A stretch of 64,000 nucleotides of DNA. It comes from an uncultured Lachnospiraceae bacterium (GTDB lineage Bacteria; Bacillota; Clostridia; Lachnospirales; Lachnospiraceae). The notes below the pieces were generated by a model. It had not been told where the DNA came from and made no database searches. It worked only from the letters and a program-made list of their open reading frames with translations. The stretch covers positions 62,001 through 126,000 of the forward strand of contig URSA01000002.1 of the NCBI GenBank assembly GCA_900550475.1. Direction: 5' to 3'. Positions 25,981 to 35,168 of the stretch are shown piece after piece. The position numbers were made by a program, and so were the translations under genes. Position 1 is the first letter of the stretch, and each line of letters begins with the position of its first letter.

Positions 25981-27018
25981 ATGGAGTTGAGCATTATTGT
26001 GCCGGTCTATAATATGGCGGCGGAGGGAAAACTGGAATATTGCCTGGATTCCCTGTTGAATCAACAGGTAGAGGATTACGAGATCATAGCGGTGGACGAC
26101 GCTTCGACGGACACATCGGCGGAGATCCTGAACCGCTATGCCAAGCAGTATCCCGAAAAAATAAGGGTGATTTTGTCAGAGAAAAACCTTCGGCAGGGCG
26201 GCGCCAAAAATCTGGGAATCCGGGCAGCCCGGGGGGAATTTCTGGGCTTTATGGACAGCGACGACTGGGCGGCATCCGACATGTTTGCAAAGCTTTTGGC
26301 GCGCGCATATGAAACCGGGGCGGATGTGGTGGGCTGCGATTACAGTATCGTCCATTCCCATACCATGACGCCGGGGCGGGTGGTGACCATGAACACCGAA
26401 GAACAGACGGGCGTTCTGGATGAGGAGAAAAAGAAAAAGCTGATTCTCATGCCGGGCAGCATGGTAGTCAAGATCTACAAACGGGAGATTGTTACGGATA
26501 ATGAACTTTGGTTCCCGGAACACATTTTCTACGAAGACAACTGCATGGCACCGCTGTGGCTTCTGCATTGCAAGCATTTTGAGAGGGTGGATGAGCCCCT
26601 GTATTTTTACTATCAGCATGAGGCGTCCACGGTTCACTATATTTCCGTGCAGAAATGCCGTGACCGGGTAACCGCCATGGAACTGTTTCTGGAAAAGTGC
26701 AGGGCGTATGGCTTCTATGACAGATTTCCCCCCGAAATTGAGTACAAGTATACCGTGCTGGCGTTTATGACCACGTTGTTCAGCTGTATGGGATCCCGGA
26801 CGAAAGGGAAATACCGCCTGATCGGGGAACTGCGCCGGATTCAGAAAAAAAGATTTCCACAATATGCGGAAAATGTTTATTATAGAGAGAGAACGGACAG
26901 GGAGGAGCAGAGGCTGGCAGCGATGCTCATGCGCTCCCGACTGTTGTTCTGGCTGTATTATTATGCGCTGCACGGTTACCGCCGACTGCGGAAAGCCGTG
27001 ACGGGCGGAAAGGGCTAG
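25981..27018 (+). CDS. GT2 glycosyltransferase
   Basis: This 345-residue enzyme starts ELSIIVPVYNM. It has the donor-binding DDASTDTS at about residues 37-44 and a metal-binding MDSDDW near residue 90. A C-terminal extension of about 120 residues is basic and contains a Tyr-rich amphipathic stretch, as in EpsJ/EpsH-like proteins. GAGGA at 25971-25975 supports the ATG at 25981. It lies between the flippase and the pseudaminic acid genes. Confidence 0.87.
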   Translation: MELSIIVPVYNMAAEGKLEYCLDSLLNQQVEDYEIIAVDDASTDTSAEILNRYAKQYPEKIRVILSEKNLRQGGAKNLGIRAARGEFLGFMDSDDWAASDMFAKLLARAYETGADVVGCDYSIVHSHTMTPGRVVTMNTEEQTGVLDEEKKKKLILMPGSMVVKIYKREIVTDNELWFPEHIFYEDNCMAPLWLLHCKHFERVDEPLYFYYQHEASTVHYISVQKCRDRVTAMELFLEKCRAYGFYDRFPPEIEYKYTVLAFMTTLFSCMGSRTKGKYRLIGELRRIQKKRFPQYAENVYYRERTDREEQRLAAMLMRSRLLFWLYYYALHGYRRLRKAVTGGKG

Positions 27019-27030
27019 AGGCAAAACGAA

Positions 27031-27732
27031 ATGAGCAGACAAAAGACAATGGCAGTGATCACGGCGAGGGGCGGAAGTAAGAGAATCCCCCGAAAAAATG
27101 TAAAGCCCTTTCTGGGAAAACCGATTATGGCATATTCCATAGAGGCTGCCGTCCGCTCCGGCATTTTTGATGAGGTGATGGTTTCCACGGACGATGAGGA
27201 AATTGCGCGGATTGCAGGGGAGGCGGGAGCCAAAGTCCCCTTTTTGCGGAGTGCGGAGAATGCCAATGATTTTGCCAACACCACAGATGTGATGATGGAG
27301 GTGCTTCAGCAGTATGCGGCGCGGGGGGAGCATTTTGGCTATGCCTGCTGCATTTATCCCACAGCTCCCTTTGTGACGGCACAGCGGCTTACCGAGGCTA
27401 TGCACATTTTGACGGAGAACGGCGCGGACGGCGTCATGCCGGTGGTCGATTTCGGCTTTCCGCCCCAGCGCGGTGTAGTGGAGGAGAACGGCTTTATCCG
27501 TTTCAAACAACCGGAATATGCGTTCTCACGTTCTCAGGATCTGGAGCCTCTCTACCATGACGCAGGTCAGTTCTATTTTTTGCGGACGGAGAGCTTTCTT
27601 GCACAAAAGAAGCTTGTGATGGATAAAATGGTTCCCATGCTCCTCTCCCGGATGGAGGTGCAGGACATCGATACGCTTGAGGACTGGAAGATTGCGGAGT
27701 TGAAATACAGGTTGCTGCATGAGGGAGAATAA
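27031..27732 (+). CDS. pseF: Pseudaminic acid cytidylyltransferase
   Basis: PseF activates pseudaminic acid with CTP to give CMP-pseudaminic acid. The 233-residue protein has the CMP-sugar synthetase signature ARGGSKRIPRKN near residues 12-23, followed by FLGKPIMAYSIEAA. A YPTAPF block lies near residue 110 and the closing VQDIDTLEDW is typical. The closest relatives within the family are CMP-NeuAc and CMP-legionaminate synthetases, so the choice of Pse rests on the PseC-like and PseG-like genes nearby. The stop codon lies 1 base before the next gene's GTG start. Confidence 0.85.
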   Translation: MSRQKTMAVITARGGSKRIPRKNVKPFLGKPIMAYSIEAAVRSGIFDEVMVSTDDEEIARIAGEAGAKVPFLRSAENANDFANTTDVMMEVLQQYAARGEHFGYACCIYPTAPFVTAQRLTEAMHILTENGADGVMPVVDFGFPPQRGVVEENGFIRFKQPEYAFSRSQDLEPLYHDAGQFYFLRTESFLAQKKLVMDKMVPMLLSRMEVQDIDTLEDWKIAELKYRLLHEGE

Positions 27733-27733
27733 A

Positions 27734-28792
27734 GTGAGCGGAAGGACGGGACAGAAGAAAATTGCATATCTGGAATACCTGCGGATCATTGCCTGTGTGC
27801 TGGTGGTGGGCGTTCATGTCTCCGCCATGTGTCTGGAGCAGGAGGATGTGACCGGGATCAATTTTAAGGTGATGAACGGTCTGGATTGCCTGTCGATTCT
27901 GGGAGTTCCCCTGTTTGTGATGATCAGCGGCGCCCTCCTTTTGTCGGAGGACTATCCGGATGACCGGAAGCGGCTCTACCTGCACAAAATTCCCAGATTG
28001 GTCTTTCTGTATTTTTTCTGGAGACTGTTTTACAACACCATGATCTTTGTGGAAAACGGCATTGCATGGGGCTACGAGAACGTAAAGCAGGAGATCGTGC
28101 TGAACAGTCTTTTGGGAAAGGGGATCTACCATTTGTGGTTCGTTCCCATGCTGGCGGTTCTGTATCTGATCACTCCGTTTTTGAAATCGTTTGCCGCAGA
28201 CAGGAAAAAGTGTCTGTGGTTTTGTGGGCTCTGCTTTTTGTATGCGGTGTTTTTCCCCACGATATTGAAGTTTGAGTTCCCGTACAGAACCATTGTGGAG
28301 AGTCTGTATGACCAGTTCCCCTGCTCCATGTTCAGCGGTTATGTGGGAATTTACATGCTGGGGCATGTGCTCCATGCTTACCTGCCTCCCATTGAAAAAA
28401 AGTGGTTGACGCTGCCCGTCTGTCTGGGCATTGTGATGCTGGGGATTGAGATTTATGTCTGCAACCTGTATTCTGTGAAACAGGGAACGCTGTCAACCAT
28501 TTTGAATACGCCGTTTTCCGTCAATGCTTATGTGACGGCGACATGTGTCTTTGCCATTGTGAAGAATTTGGGACTGAAGGAAAACCGGGTCAGCGGAGCC
28601 TTGTCCGGGCTGACGCTTGGTGTCTATCTGGTTCATCCTTTTTTCCTGAAACTCTATCAGGATTTTGGAGGAAATACCCTGTTTGCACCGGCGAGCCTTG
28701 CAATTCCGGCGGTGACGCTTTCTGCGGTACTCCTCAGCATGGCGGCGGTATTCCTTATTTCCAAAATTCCGGTGTTGAGAAAAGTTGTTTGA
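27734..28792 (+). CDS. Acyltransferase 3 family membrane protein (OafA/WecH-like)
   Basis: This 352-residue integral membrane protein has about ten helices. The opening YLEYLRIIACVLVVGVH carries the family's Arg and His residues used in acyl transfer. Such enzymes O-acetylate sugars on surface glycans. I chose the GTG at 27734 because AGGGAG at 27722-27727 is spaced by 6 bases; the ATG at 27719 lacks a binding site. Placed inside the pseudaminic acid genes, it may acetylate that sugar or its neighbour, which is inference. Confidence 0.85.
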   Translation: MSGRTGQKKIAYLEYLRIIACVLVVGVHVSAMCLEQEDVTGINFKVMNGLDCLSILGVPLFVMISGALLLSEDYPDDRKRLYLHKIPRLVFLYFFWRLFYNTMIFVENGIAWGYENVKQEIVLNSLLGKGIYHLWFVPMLAVLYLITPFLKSFAADRKKCLWFCGLCFLYAVFFPTILKFEFPYRTIVESLYDQFPCSMFSGYVGIYMLGHVLHAYLPPIEKKWLTLPVCLGIVMLGIEIYVCNLYSVKQGTLSTILNTPFSVNAYVTATCVFAIVKNLGLKENRVSGALSGLTLGVYLVHPFFLKLYQDFGGNTLFAPASLAIPAVTLSAVLLSMAAVFLISKIPVLRKVV

Positions 28793-28808
28793 AACGAGGT
28801 GTAAAACT

Positions 28809-30323
28809 ATGATGACCATTAACGTAAACGGCAGATTGATCGGCGAGGGACAGCCTGCCTATATGATCGCGGAGATGTCGGCAAATCATGCGGGAAGTCT
28901 GGCGAGAGCAAAGGAGATCATTCATGCGGCAAAGGAGAGCGGTGCGGACTGTATCAAGATCCAGACCTACACGCCGGATACCCTGACCATCGACTGCCAC
29001 AATCAGTATTTTCAGGTGAAAAACGGTACCTGGGAGGGAGAGAATCTTTACAGCCTTTACGGAAAGGCATATACGCCGTGGGAGTGGCAGGCGGAACTGA
29101 AGGCGGAAGCGGAGAAAATCGGAATAGACTTCTTTTCCACACCCTTCGACAAGACGGCTGTGGATTTTCTGGAGGAAATCGGCATGCAATTTTACAAGAT
29201 TGCCTCCTTTGAATTGACGGATATCCCCTTGATCCGGTATGTGGCGGAAAAGGGGAAACCGATGATTCTTTCCACGGGCATGGCGACCCTTGCGGAGATT
29301 CAGGAGGCGGTCGACACCATCCGGGCAACAGGCAATACGCAGTTTGCCCTGCTGCGCTGCGCAAGCGCGTATCCCGCTATTTCCGATGAAATGAATCTTG
29401 CTACCATGCAGGACATGGGACGCATCTTTCAAGTTCCCACAGGGCTGTCGGATCACTCTATGGGCAGCCTTGCTGCTGTGACAGCGGTGGCAATGGGAGG
29501 TTCCATTATAGAAAAGCATATCTGTCTGGACAGGAGAATCGAGAATCCGGATTCCTCTTTCTCGATGGAACCGGCGGAGTATGCGGCTATGGTGCGCGAT
29601 ATCCGGCAGGCGGAGAAAGCCAGAGGCTGTGTGCGGTACGGGGCATCCAATCAGGAAAAGAATAATCTGGTGTTCAGGCAGTCCGTCTTTGTGGTAAAAG
29701 ACATCAAGGCTGGAGAGACCCTGACGGAGGACAATATCAGGGTGATCCGCCCGGGATACGGTCTGCACCCGAGAGAGTATGAGCATGTACTGGGCAAAAA
29801 GAGCCTTGCGGATATAGAGAGAGGGATTCCTCTTGCAGCGGAAGCAGTGGAAGATTATCTGACGCTTGCACCTGCAGCCGAGGAGCAGGCACAGCTGGTC
29901 TTTTCATGGGCAAATGATGCGGAGACAAGGAAACAATCCTTTTCCTCGGAGCCGATTCCATGGGAGGATCATGTGAAATGGTATCGGGACAGCCTTGCGG
30001 GGGAAAAGAGGAGACTTTATATCTGCTATCGTGACGCAGCTCCGGTGGGGCTTTTCCGGATAGATTTTGTCGAAGAGGGAAAGGCGGAAATCAGTTACAG
30101 CATAGCAAAGGAACACCGAAACAGGGGGTACGGACAGCAGATGCTGCGTGCCGGAATAGAGCTTGTTCAAAAAGAGTTTCCCAAGATTCGTACCCTGTGC
30201 GCAAGAGTGAAACCGGAAAACGAATCCTCGCGCAGAATTTTCATCAAGCTGGGCTTTGAGGAGAATGTGAAAGCCGGTGTAAATGAGGTAAGATATGATT
30301 TGTATCAGGGCGGACGCCAATAA
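28809..30323 (+). CDS. pseI: Pseudaminic acid synthase fused to an N-acetyltransferase (PseI-PseH type)
   Basis: This 504-residue protein joins three domains. Residues about 10-255 form a NeuB-type synthase that condenses a hexose with phosphoenolpyruvate; YMIAEMSANHAGS and IVEKH-like IIEKHICLDR motifs are visible. Residues about 285-345 form the SAF antifreeze-like domain. Residues about 360-504 form a GNAT acetyltransferase (NRGYGQQML acetyl-CoA loop) that fits PseH. PseH and PseI are normally separate proteins acting at successive points of the same pathway. GAGGTG precedes the ATG at 28809. It overlaps pseG by 29 bases. Confidence 0.88.
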   Translation: MMTINVNGRLIGEGQPAYMIAEMSANHAGSLARAKEIIHAAKESGADCIKIQTYTPDTLTIDCHNQYFQVKNGTWEGENLYSLYGKAYTPWEWQAELKAEAEKIGIDFFSTPFDKTAVDFLEEIGMQFYKIASFELTDIPLIRYVAEKGKPMILSTGMATLAEIQEAVDTIRATGNTQFALLRCASAYPAISDEMNLATMQDMGRIFQVPTGLSDHSMGSLAAVTAVAMGGSIIEKHICLDRRIENPDSSFSMEPAEYAAMVRDIRQAEKARGCVRYGASNQEKNNLVFRQSVFVVKDIKAGETLTEDNIRVIRPGYGLHPREYEHVLGKKSLADIERGIPLAAEAVEDYLTLAPAAEEQAQLVFSWANDAETRKQSFSSEPIPWEDHVKWYRDSLAGEKRRLYICYRDAAPVGLFRIDFVEEGKAEISYSIAKEHRNRGYGQQMLRAGIELVQKEFPKIRTLCARVKPENESSRRIFIKLGFEENVKAGVNEVRYDLYQGGRQ

Positions 30324-31308
30324 AAAGATCGGGATGGGGCATATGATGAGGTGCCTCTCCGTTGCGGAAAGACTGCGGCGGATGGGAGAACAGGTCTGTT
30401 TTCTTACGGCGGATGAGTCGGCAGTTGCCCTCCTGCAGGACAGGGGATATGAAGTGCGCGTGCTGCACACGGACTATTTCCGCATGGAGGAGGAGACAAA
30501 AAACCTGTTGGAGGCACTGGAGGAACTGGCTCCGCATACCGTGCTGATCGACAGTTATTTTGTGACAAAAAAGTATTTGGAAGCGTTGAGGAGACATGTG
30601 AGAACGGCATATCTGGACGACATGTATGCGTTTTCTTATCCGGTGGATCTTCTCATCAACTACAATCTGTACGGAACGGAGCTTGGATACCGGGAGGACG
30701 ATTCCCTGAAAGGGACAAAGCTGCTGTTGGGTCCCGACTATGCGCCGGTGAGAGAAGAATTTTCAAACGTGGCTTACCGGGTAAAGGAGCAGGCGGAAAA
30801 GGTACTGATCACCACCGGGGGAAGCGATACCTACAACATTGCGGGGCAGCTTTTGGAGGATTTTTTCAGACAGGGATCGGAGCTTTGCTTTGAGGTTGTG
30901 AGCGGGGTGATGAATCCGCATCTTGCCGACCTGAAACGTCTGGCGGAACAACATGGAAATATTACCGTACACAGCAATGTGCAGAATATGGCAGAGCTGA
31001 TGCGGGAATGCGACGTGGCGATCAGCGCCGGCGGTTCCACCATGTACGAACTGAGCGCGGTGGGAGTTCCCACGCTGTGCTTTTCTTTTGTGGATAATCA
31101 GGAGCGGCTGGCTGAGAGCTTTGGAAAGAAGGGCTTTGCGGCCTATATGGGAAATTATCTTGTGGACGGCAGACAGCTTATCCGTAATATCTGCACCGAA
31201 ATGGCAGGACTTGCGGAGGACTTTGAAGCGCGTTTGAATCTGAGCCGACATGCGAGAGGGCTGGTGGACGGACTCGGAGCGGAGAGAATCGCAAATGAGC
31301 TGCGATGA
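30295..31308 (+). CDS. pseG: UDP-2,4-diacetamido-2,4,6-trideoxy-altrose hydrolase
   Basis: PseG removes UDP from the altrose intermediate to free the hexose used by PseI. The 337-residue GT-B-like protein starts with RADANKKIGMGHMMRCLSVA, containing the catalytic GMGH histidine near residue 16. The nucleotide-binding TTGGSD (near residue 180) and SAGGSTMYE (near residue 245) are present. A well-placed GAGGTAA precedes the ATG. The 29-base overlap with the upstream synthase gene suggests coupled translation. Confidence 0.9.
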   Translation: MICIRADANKKIGMGHMMRCLSVAERLRRMGEQVCFLTADESAVALLQDRGYEVRVLHTDYFRMEEETKNLLEALEELAPHTVLIDSYFVTKKYLEALRRHVRTAYLDDMYAFSYPVDLLINYNLYGTELGYREDDSLKGTKLLLGPDYAPVREEFSNVAYRVKEQAEKVLITTGGSDTYNIAGQLLEDFFRQGSELCFEVVSGVMNPHLADLKRLAEQHGNITVHSNVQNMAELMRECDVAISAGGSTMYELSAVGVPTLCFSFVDNQERLAESFGKKGFAAYMGNYLVDGRQLIRNICTEMAGLAEDFEARLNLSRHARGLVDGLGAERIANELR

Positions 31309-31320
31309 GGAGGAACTGAA

Positions 31321-33159
31321 TTGAAAAGAACGATGAGAGATGCAATACCCTGGATCGCGGCGTTTCTGGGAGCGTGGGCTGTGAAGTGGATGGTACATGC
31401 GCCGGGAGATCGGCTGGGGTACACCAACAGCATACTTTCGGTATTTGTGTTTGTCGCTCTTGCCTTTTTGCTTCGGAAGGTGTGGGGACATAGTTTCGAG
31501 GGAAAAGGGAAAAGGTGGATCCTGCCGGGGCTTTTTGGCGGCGCATTCACGGTGTGCATGGTATTTGGCGCAAGACTGGATCTTGTGGGGAATGTAGATC
31601 TTGCGGATGGCGCCATGTGGATCGCCATTCTGGTGCTGGGCGTGATTGACACCTTCTGCCTGCGTTACTTCTGGGATCTTTTATGTGCGGGAGGGAGCGG
31701 AGCGAAACAACCGTCCGAAGTCCCGGACGGAAAGATCAGTGTGAGGAGGATTCTGATTTTTGCAGGCGTTATTTTCCTGTGTTATCTGCCGGTCTTTCTG
31801 GCGGTATATCCCGGGTTCTTCGTGTATGACGCTATGGATGAAGTGAATCAGGTGGTGACCCGCAATTTCTCCACACATCACCCACTGCTTCATGTGCTGC
31901 TTTTGGGCGGTGTCGTACAGGCGGGCTATAAATTGTCGGGGAGTTACAATGTAGGTATCGCCATCTATACCCTGTGTCAGATGGCGGTCATGGCGGGTAT
32001 CTTTGCGTGGAGTACGGAATGGCTGAGAAAAAAAGGGCTGTCCAAGGTGGGGCAGATTGTGCTGTGCCTGTATTTCGGCATCTGTCCGGTGCTTGTAATG
32101 TTTTCCCTCTGTTCTGCCAAGGATGGAATGTTTACCGGTATGCTACTGATTCTGCTTCTTTTGGTGAAGGATCTGTGTGAACAGCCGGAAAAGTTCTGGA
32201 AGAGCAAAGGAAGGATCATTTTTCTGGTGCTTTCCGCTACCGGTATGATGCTGCTTCGACACAACGGATTTTATGCATTTTTGGTGTTTATTCCCGTGCT
32301 CACGGTGTTCTTGCACAGATATTGGAAAAAGACCCTGCTTTCCGCATTGGCTGCGGTAGCGCTCTACGGTATGATTTCTGCAGGGTTGACGGGCGTTTTG
32401 CATGCAGATCATTCTGAAAATCAGGAGATGCTCACGGTTCCCATTATGCAGCTTGCACGGGTGTATCATTATGAAAAAGATACGCTGACGCAGGAGGAGC
32501 TTGCACAGCTGTACCGCTATCTGCCGGAAGAGGCTTTGAAAAGATATACGCCGAAGCTGTCGGATATGGTTAAAATCGGTTTTGAAAACGAAGCGTTCAA
32601 ACAGGACAAGGCCGGTTTTATAAAGCTTTGGCTTTCTCTTTTCGCGAAGCACCCTTCCACATATCTGAATGCATGGTTTATGACTTCTTACGGCTTTTGG
32701 TATCCGGATACGGTGATTGATGTTTACCGGGGAAATCAGGTTTTTACGTTCCAATATGGGGACAGCTCCTATTTTGGTTATGAGGTGGAACAGCCGGGAA
32801 CCAGAGAAAGCAAACTGCCGTGGCTGGATCAGCTTTACAGGAAGATGTCGCTTGAAATCTTCCAACAGAAGATTCCGGTGGTGTCCGTGCTGTTCTCACC
32901 GGGATTTCTGCTTTGGGCCATGCTGTTCATGGTCGGAGGTCTGTGGTATGGGAAACGGTACGAAAAGGTGATTCCGTATGTATTGCTGATTCTCTGCTGG
33001 CTTACGGTGGTGATCGGCCCAACCTATCTGGTGCGGTATGTGGTGTATTTGTGGGTTGCGGTGCCGGTGCTCATAATCGATGTATGCCAAATGTGCAAGG
33101 TTGCAAAAAACACCGATTTATTGTATGATTTTACAGGTGATACACAAGAAGGAAAGTGA
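31321..33159 (+). CDS. Large polytopic membrane protein, GT-C-like, unknown function
   Basis: This 612-residue protein has about twelve helices and a long extracytoplasmic loop (about residues 365-500). After helix 5 it has YPGFFVYDAMDEVNQV followed by THHPLLHVLLLG. This D-x-x-x-Q plus HHP pattern is seen in uncharacterised DUF6020-like membrane proteins and recalls GT-C transferases that use polyprenyl donors. The start is TTG at 31321 with GAGGAGGAA upstream. It could be a membrane glycosyltransferase acting on the exported glycan, possibly with the GtrB-like proteins; this is inference. Confidence 0.6.
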   Translation: MKRTMRDAIPWIAAFLGAWAVKWMVHAPGDRLGYTNSILSVFVFVALAFLLRKVWGHSFEGKGKRWILPGLFGGAFTVCMVFGARLDLVGNVDLADGAMWIAILVLGVIDTFCLRYFWDLLCAGGSGAKQPSEVPDGKISVRRILIFAGVIFLCYLPVFLAVYPGFFVYDAMDEVNQVVTRNFSTHHPLLHVLLLGGVVQAGYKLSGSYNVGIAIYTLCQMAVMAGIFAWSTEWLRKKGLSKVGQIVLCLYFGICPVLVMFSLCSAKDGMFTGMLLILLLLVKDLCEQPEKFWKSKGRIIFLVLSATGMMLLRHNGFYAFLVFIPVLTVFLHRYWKKTLLSALAAVALYGMISAGLTGVLHADHSENQEMLTVPIMQLARVYHYEKDTLTQEELAQLYRYLPEEALKRYTPKLSDMVKIGFENEAFKQDKAGFIKLWLSLFAKHPSTYLNAWFMTSYGFWYPDTVIDVYRGNQVFTFQYGDSSYFGYEVEQPGTRESKLPWLDQLYRKMSLEIFQQKIPVVSVLFSPGFLLWAMLFMVGGLWYGKRYEKVIPYVLLILCWLTVVIGPTYLVRYVVYLWVAVPVLIIDVCQMCKVAKNTDLLYDFTGDTQEGK

Positions 33160-33164
33160 GAGAG

Positions 33165-34877
33165 ATGAGCAAAGAACGCCTGAAAAAAATCGGCATCGGT
33201 TTTTTGATTTATTTTTTACTGTGCTTTATGCTTTTTATCTTCGGTCCGTCCGAGATATTTTTTGCAAATGTGACAGAGTTTTCTTTTATATACGGAGATT
33301 TTGCGGGATATCTGGCGGTGCTTGCGGTTGGGGGCGCACTCGTCCTTGCGCTCGTTACGGCTTTTTTGCCTGATGTTGTTTACAGAGTGGCGCTGTCACT
33401 TGCTTTCGGAATTGCGGCGGCGGGCTATATCCAGATTATGTTCCTGAACAAGGATCTGGATCTCTTGGGAGTAAACCCGGAGGGATACCGGGCGAAAGCG
33501 GGTACGGCTGTGTGGAATCTGGTTGTGTGGATTTTGGTTATTGCGGCTGTTCCGGTGCTTTCTTTTTGCAAGAAAGAGATATGGAGAAAAGTGGTGGCCG
33601 GGCTGGCAGCGTTTTTGCTCAGTATCCAGCTGGTGGCGCTTGTCTCCCTGTTACTTACCGCTAAGGATTCCGCTTATGTGCGGGAGGAGGGAGACTGGCA
33701 TCTTTCCGGTGAAGAACAGTTTACCGTATCGGCGGATCAGAACGTGATCGTGTTTGTTCTGGATTATTTCAGTAATCAGTATTTGGAACCGTTGCTCAAT
33801 GCCTATCCGGGAGCCACGGACTTCCTGCACGATTTTACTTATTACAGCAATGTGGATTGTGTGTACTTCGGGACTTTTCCTTCCCTGCCCCATATGCTCA
33901 CGGGGCAGGATGTGGATATGGGAATGCCCATCAATGACTGGTGCTATAAGATCTGGAATGAGGAAAGCACAGCGCAGTTTTATGACGCGGTGAAAGAGAA
34001 GAACTTCAAAGTCAACGTATATACGCCGGACACCAATATCCTCTGCGGGTTGAACGATGTCAGCATACTGGAAGGAAAATTGGATAATGTGGTGAACACC
34101 TCACAGGAGATCGACATCAATTCCAGGCTGCTGTTCAAGACGCTGATCAAGATGTCCGCATACCGGATGATGCCGGAGTATGTCAAACCGTCATTCTACG
34201 CCAACATAGATGAGTACGCGGGAATCACCACCGTGGTGGATAACCCGATCAGCCATGAAAACTATCAGTTTTATCAGGCATTGTCGGAAAAAGGGTTGAG
34301 CGTTGATTCCAAGTCGAATTATATGGTGATACAGCACCTTATGGGCCCTCATCTGTATACGACAGATGAGACGGGACATTACAAGGAAGATTCCACGCTG
34401 GAGGAGACGGCAAAGGGCTGCATGGTGATCGTGGAGGATTACATTAACCGTCTGAAAGAACAGGGTTTGTATGAAAACGCCACGATTGTAATTACGGCTG
34501 ACCACGGCGGCGGATATGATTCACAGGTGATTTTCTACATCAAAAAACCGGGAGAGAGCCATGACAGCTCACCGGTCAACGATGCGCCGGTTTCCTTCTG
34601 CGAGTTCCTTCCCACTCTTGCGGATGCGGCGGGGGCGGATGCATCTTCCTTCGGTCAGACCATCGATGCTTTTGCACCGGGAGAGGAACGGGAGCGCACG
34701 GTGTGGCTGCGCTGGAATGATCCGGCTTACCCTGCGGTTCCCTGTTATACGGGGGATAAGGAAGGATCTTCAAACGTTTATTACGGATATACCTATACGG
34801 GAGATATCAAGGATCTGTTGGAACAGACACAGAGAGGGCCGAGCTGCATTGTACCGGTAGCCGATTCCTATTTCTAA
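33165..34877 (+). CDS. Alkaline-phosphatase-superfamily (sulfatase-like) membrane enzyme
   Basis: This 570-residue protein has five or so N-terminal helices (to about residue 170) and an extracytoplasmic catalytic domain. Metal-binding candidates are Asp200 in VIVFVLDYF and Asp446-His447 in ADHGGG. Thr237 in FGTFPSLPHM sits where the nucleophile of LtaS, EptA and related transferases lies. Such enzymes move phosphoglycerol or phosphoethanolamine from lipids to glycans, or hydrolyse them. Directly upstream of the aminoethylphosphonate genes it may be a transferase for that group. The GTG at 33156 is an alternative start. Confidence 0.72.
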   Translation: MSKERLKKIGIGFLIYFLLCFMLFIFGPSEIFFANVTEFSFIYGDFAGYLAVLAVGGALVLALVTAFLPDVVYRVALSLAFGIAAAGYIQIMFLNKDLDLLGVNPEGYRAKAGTAVWNLVVWILVIAAVPVLSFCKKEIWRKVVAGLAAFLLSIQLVALVSLLLTAKDSAYVREEGDWHLSGEEQFTVSADQNVIVFVLDYFSNQYLEPLLNAYPGATDFLHDFTYYSNVDCVYFGTFPSLPHMLTGQDVDMGMPINDWCYKIWNEESTAQFYDAVKEKNFKVNVYTPDTNILCGLNDVSILEGKLDNVVNTSQEIDINSRLLFKTLIKMSAYRMMPEYVKPSFYANIDEYAGITTVVDNPISHENYQFYQALSEKGLSVDSKSNYMVIQHLMGPHLYTTDETGHYKEDSTLEETAKGCMVIVEDYINRLKEQGLYENATIVITADHGGGYDSQVIFYIKKPGESHDSSPVNDAPVSFCEFLPTLADAAGADASSFGQTIDAFAPGEERERTVWLRWNDPAYPAVPCYTGDKEGSSNVYYGYTYTGDIKDLLEQTQRGPSCIVPVADSYF

Positions 34878-34904
34878 ATTTAAAAGACAAGGGAGAAAAT
34901 CAAA

Positions 34905-35162
34905 ATGAAAAAAGTATTAGGCCAGGCAGTGAAGTTTATTTATTTCTTCGGATGTTTCTTTGCATTGTTCACCGTACCGGTGCATGCGTACATTGATCCG
35001 TCCGCCGTTACCTACATTATTCAGGGTGTTGCAGGTGTGCTGATCGCGCTCGGAGCAGCATTCACCATTTTCCGTCATAAAATCTTCAAGCTCTTCAAGG
35101 GAAAAAAGAAGGATGAGAAGCAGGAAGAGGATAAGATCGAACTGAAAGATGTAGAGGACTGA
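34905..35162 (+). CDS. Small membrane protein with YIDP motif
   Basis: This 85-residue protein has a helix that could be a signal peptide (residues about 10-28, ending VHA). AYIDPSAVTYIIQ and a second helix (about 38-56) follow, then a highly charged Lys/Glu tail. Small proteins with YIDPxxxxxxIQ are frequent companions of membrane sulfatase-like enzymes in glycan loci; the role is unknown. GGGAGA precedes the ATG. It lies between the phosphatase-superfamily enzyme and the YidC/TagF-like fusion with short gaps, which suggests a shared complex. Confidence 0.75.
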   Translation: MKKVLGQAVKFIYFFGCFFALFTVPVHAYIDPSAVTYIIQGVAGVLIALGAAFTIFRHKIFKLFKGKKKDEKQEEDKIELKDVED

Positions 35163-35168
35163 TAGAGG

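Noticed and set aside
24805..26064. A 419-codon open frame on the - strand.
   Set aside because: It is antisense to the ABC transporter ATPase domain, whose Walker and signature motifs prove the + strand is coding. The antisense frame shows no motif.
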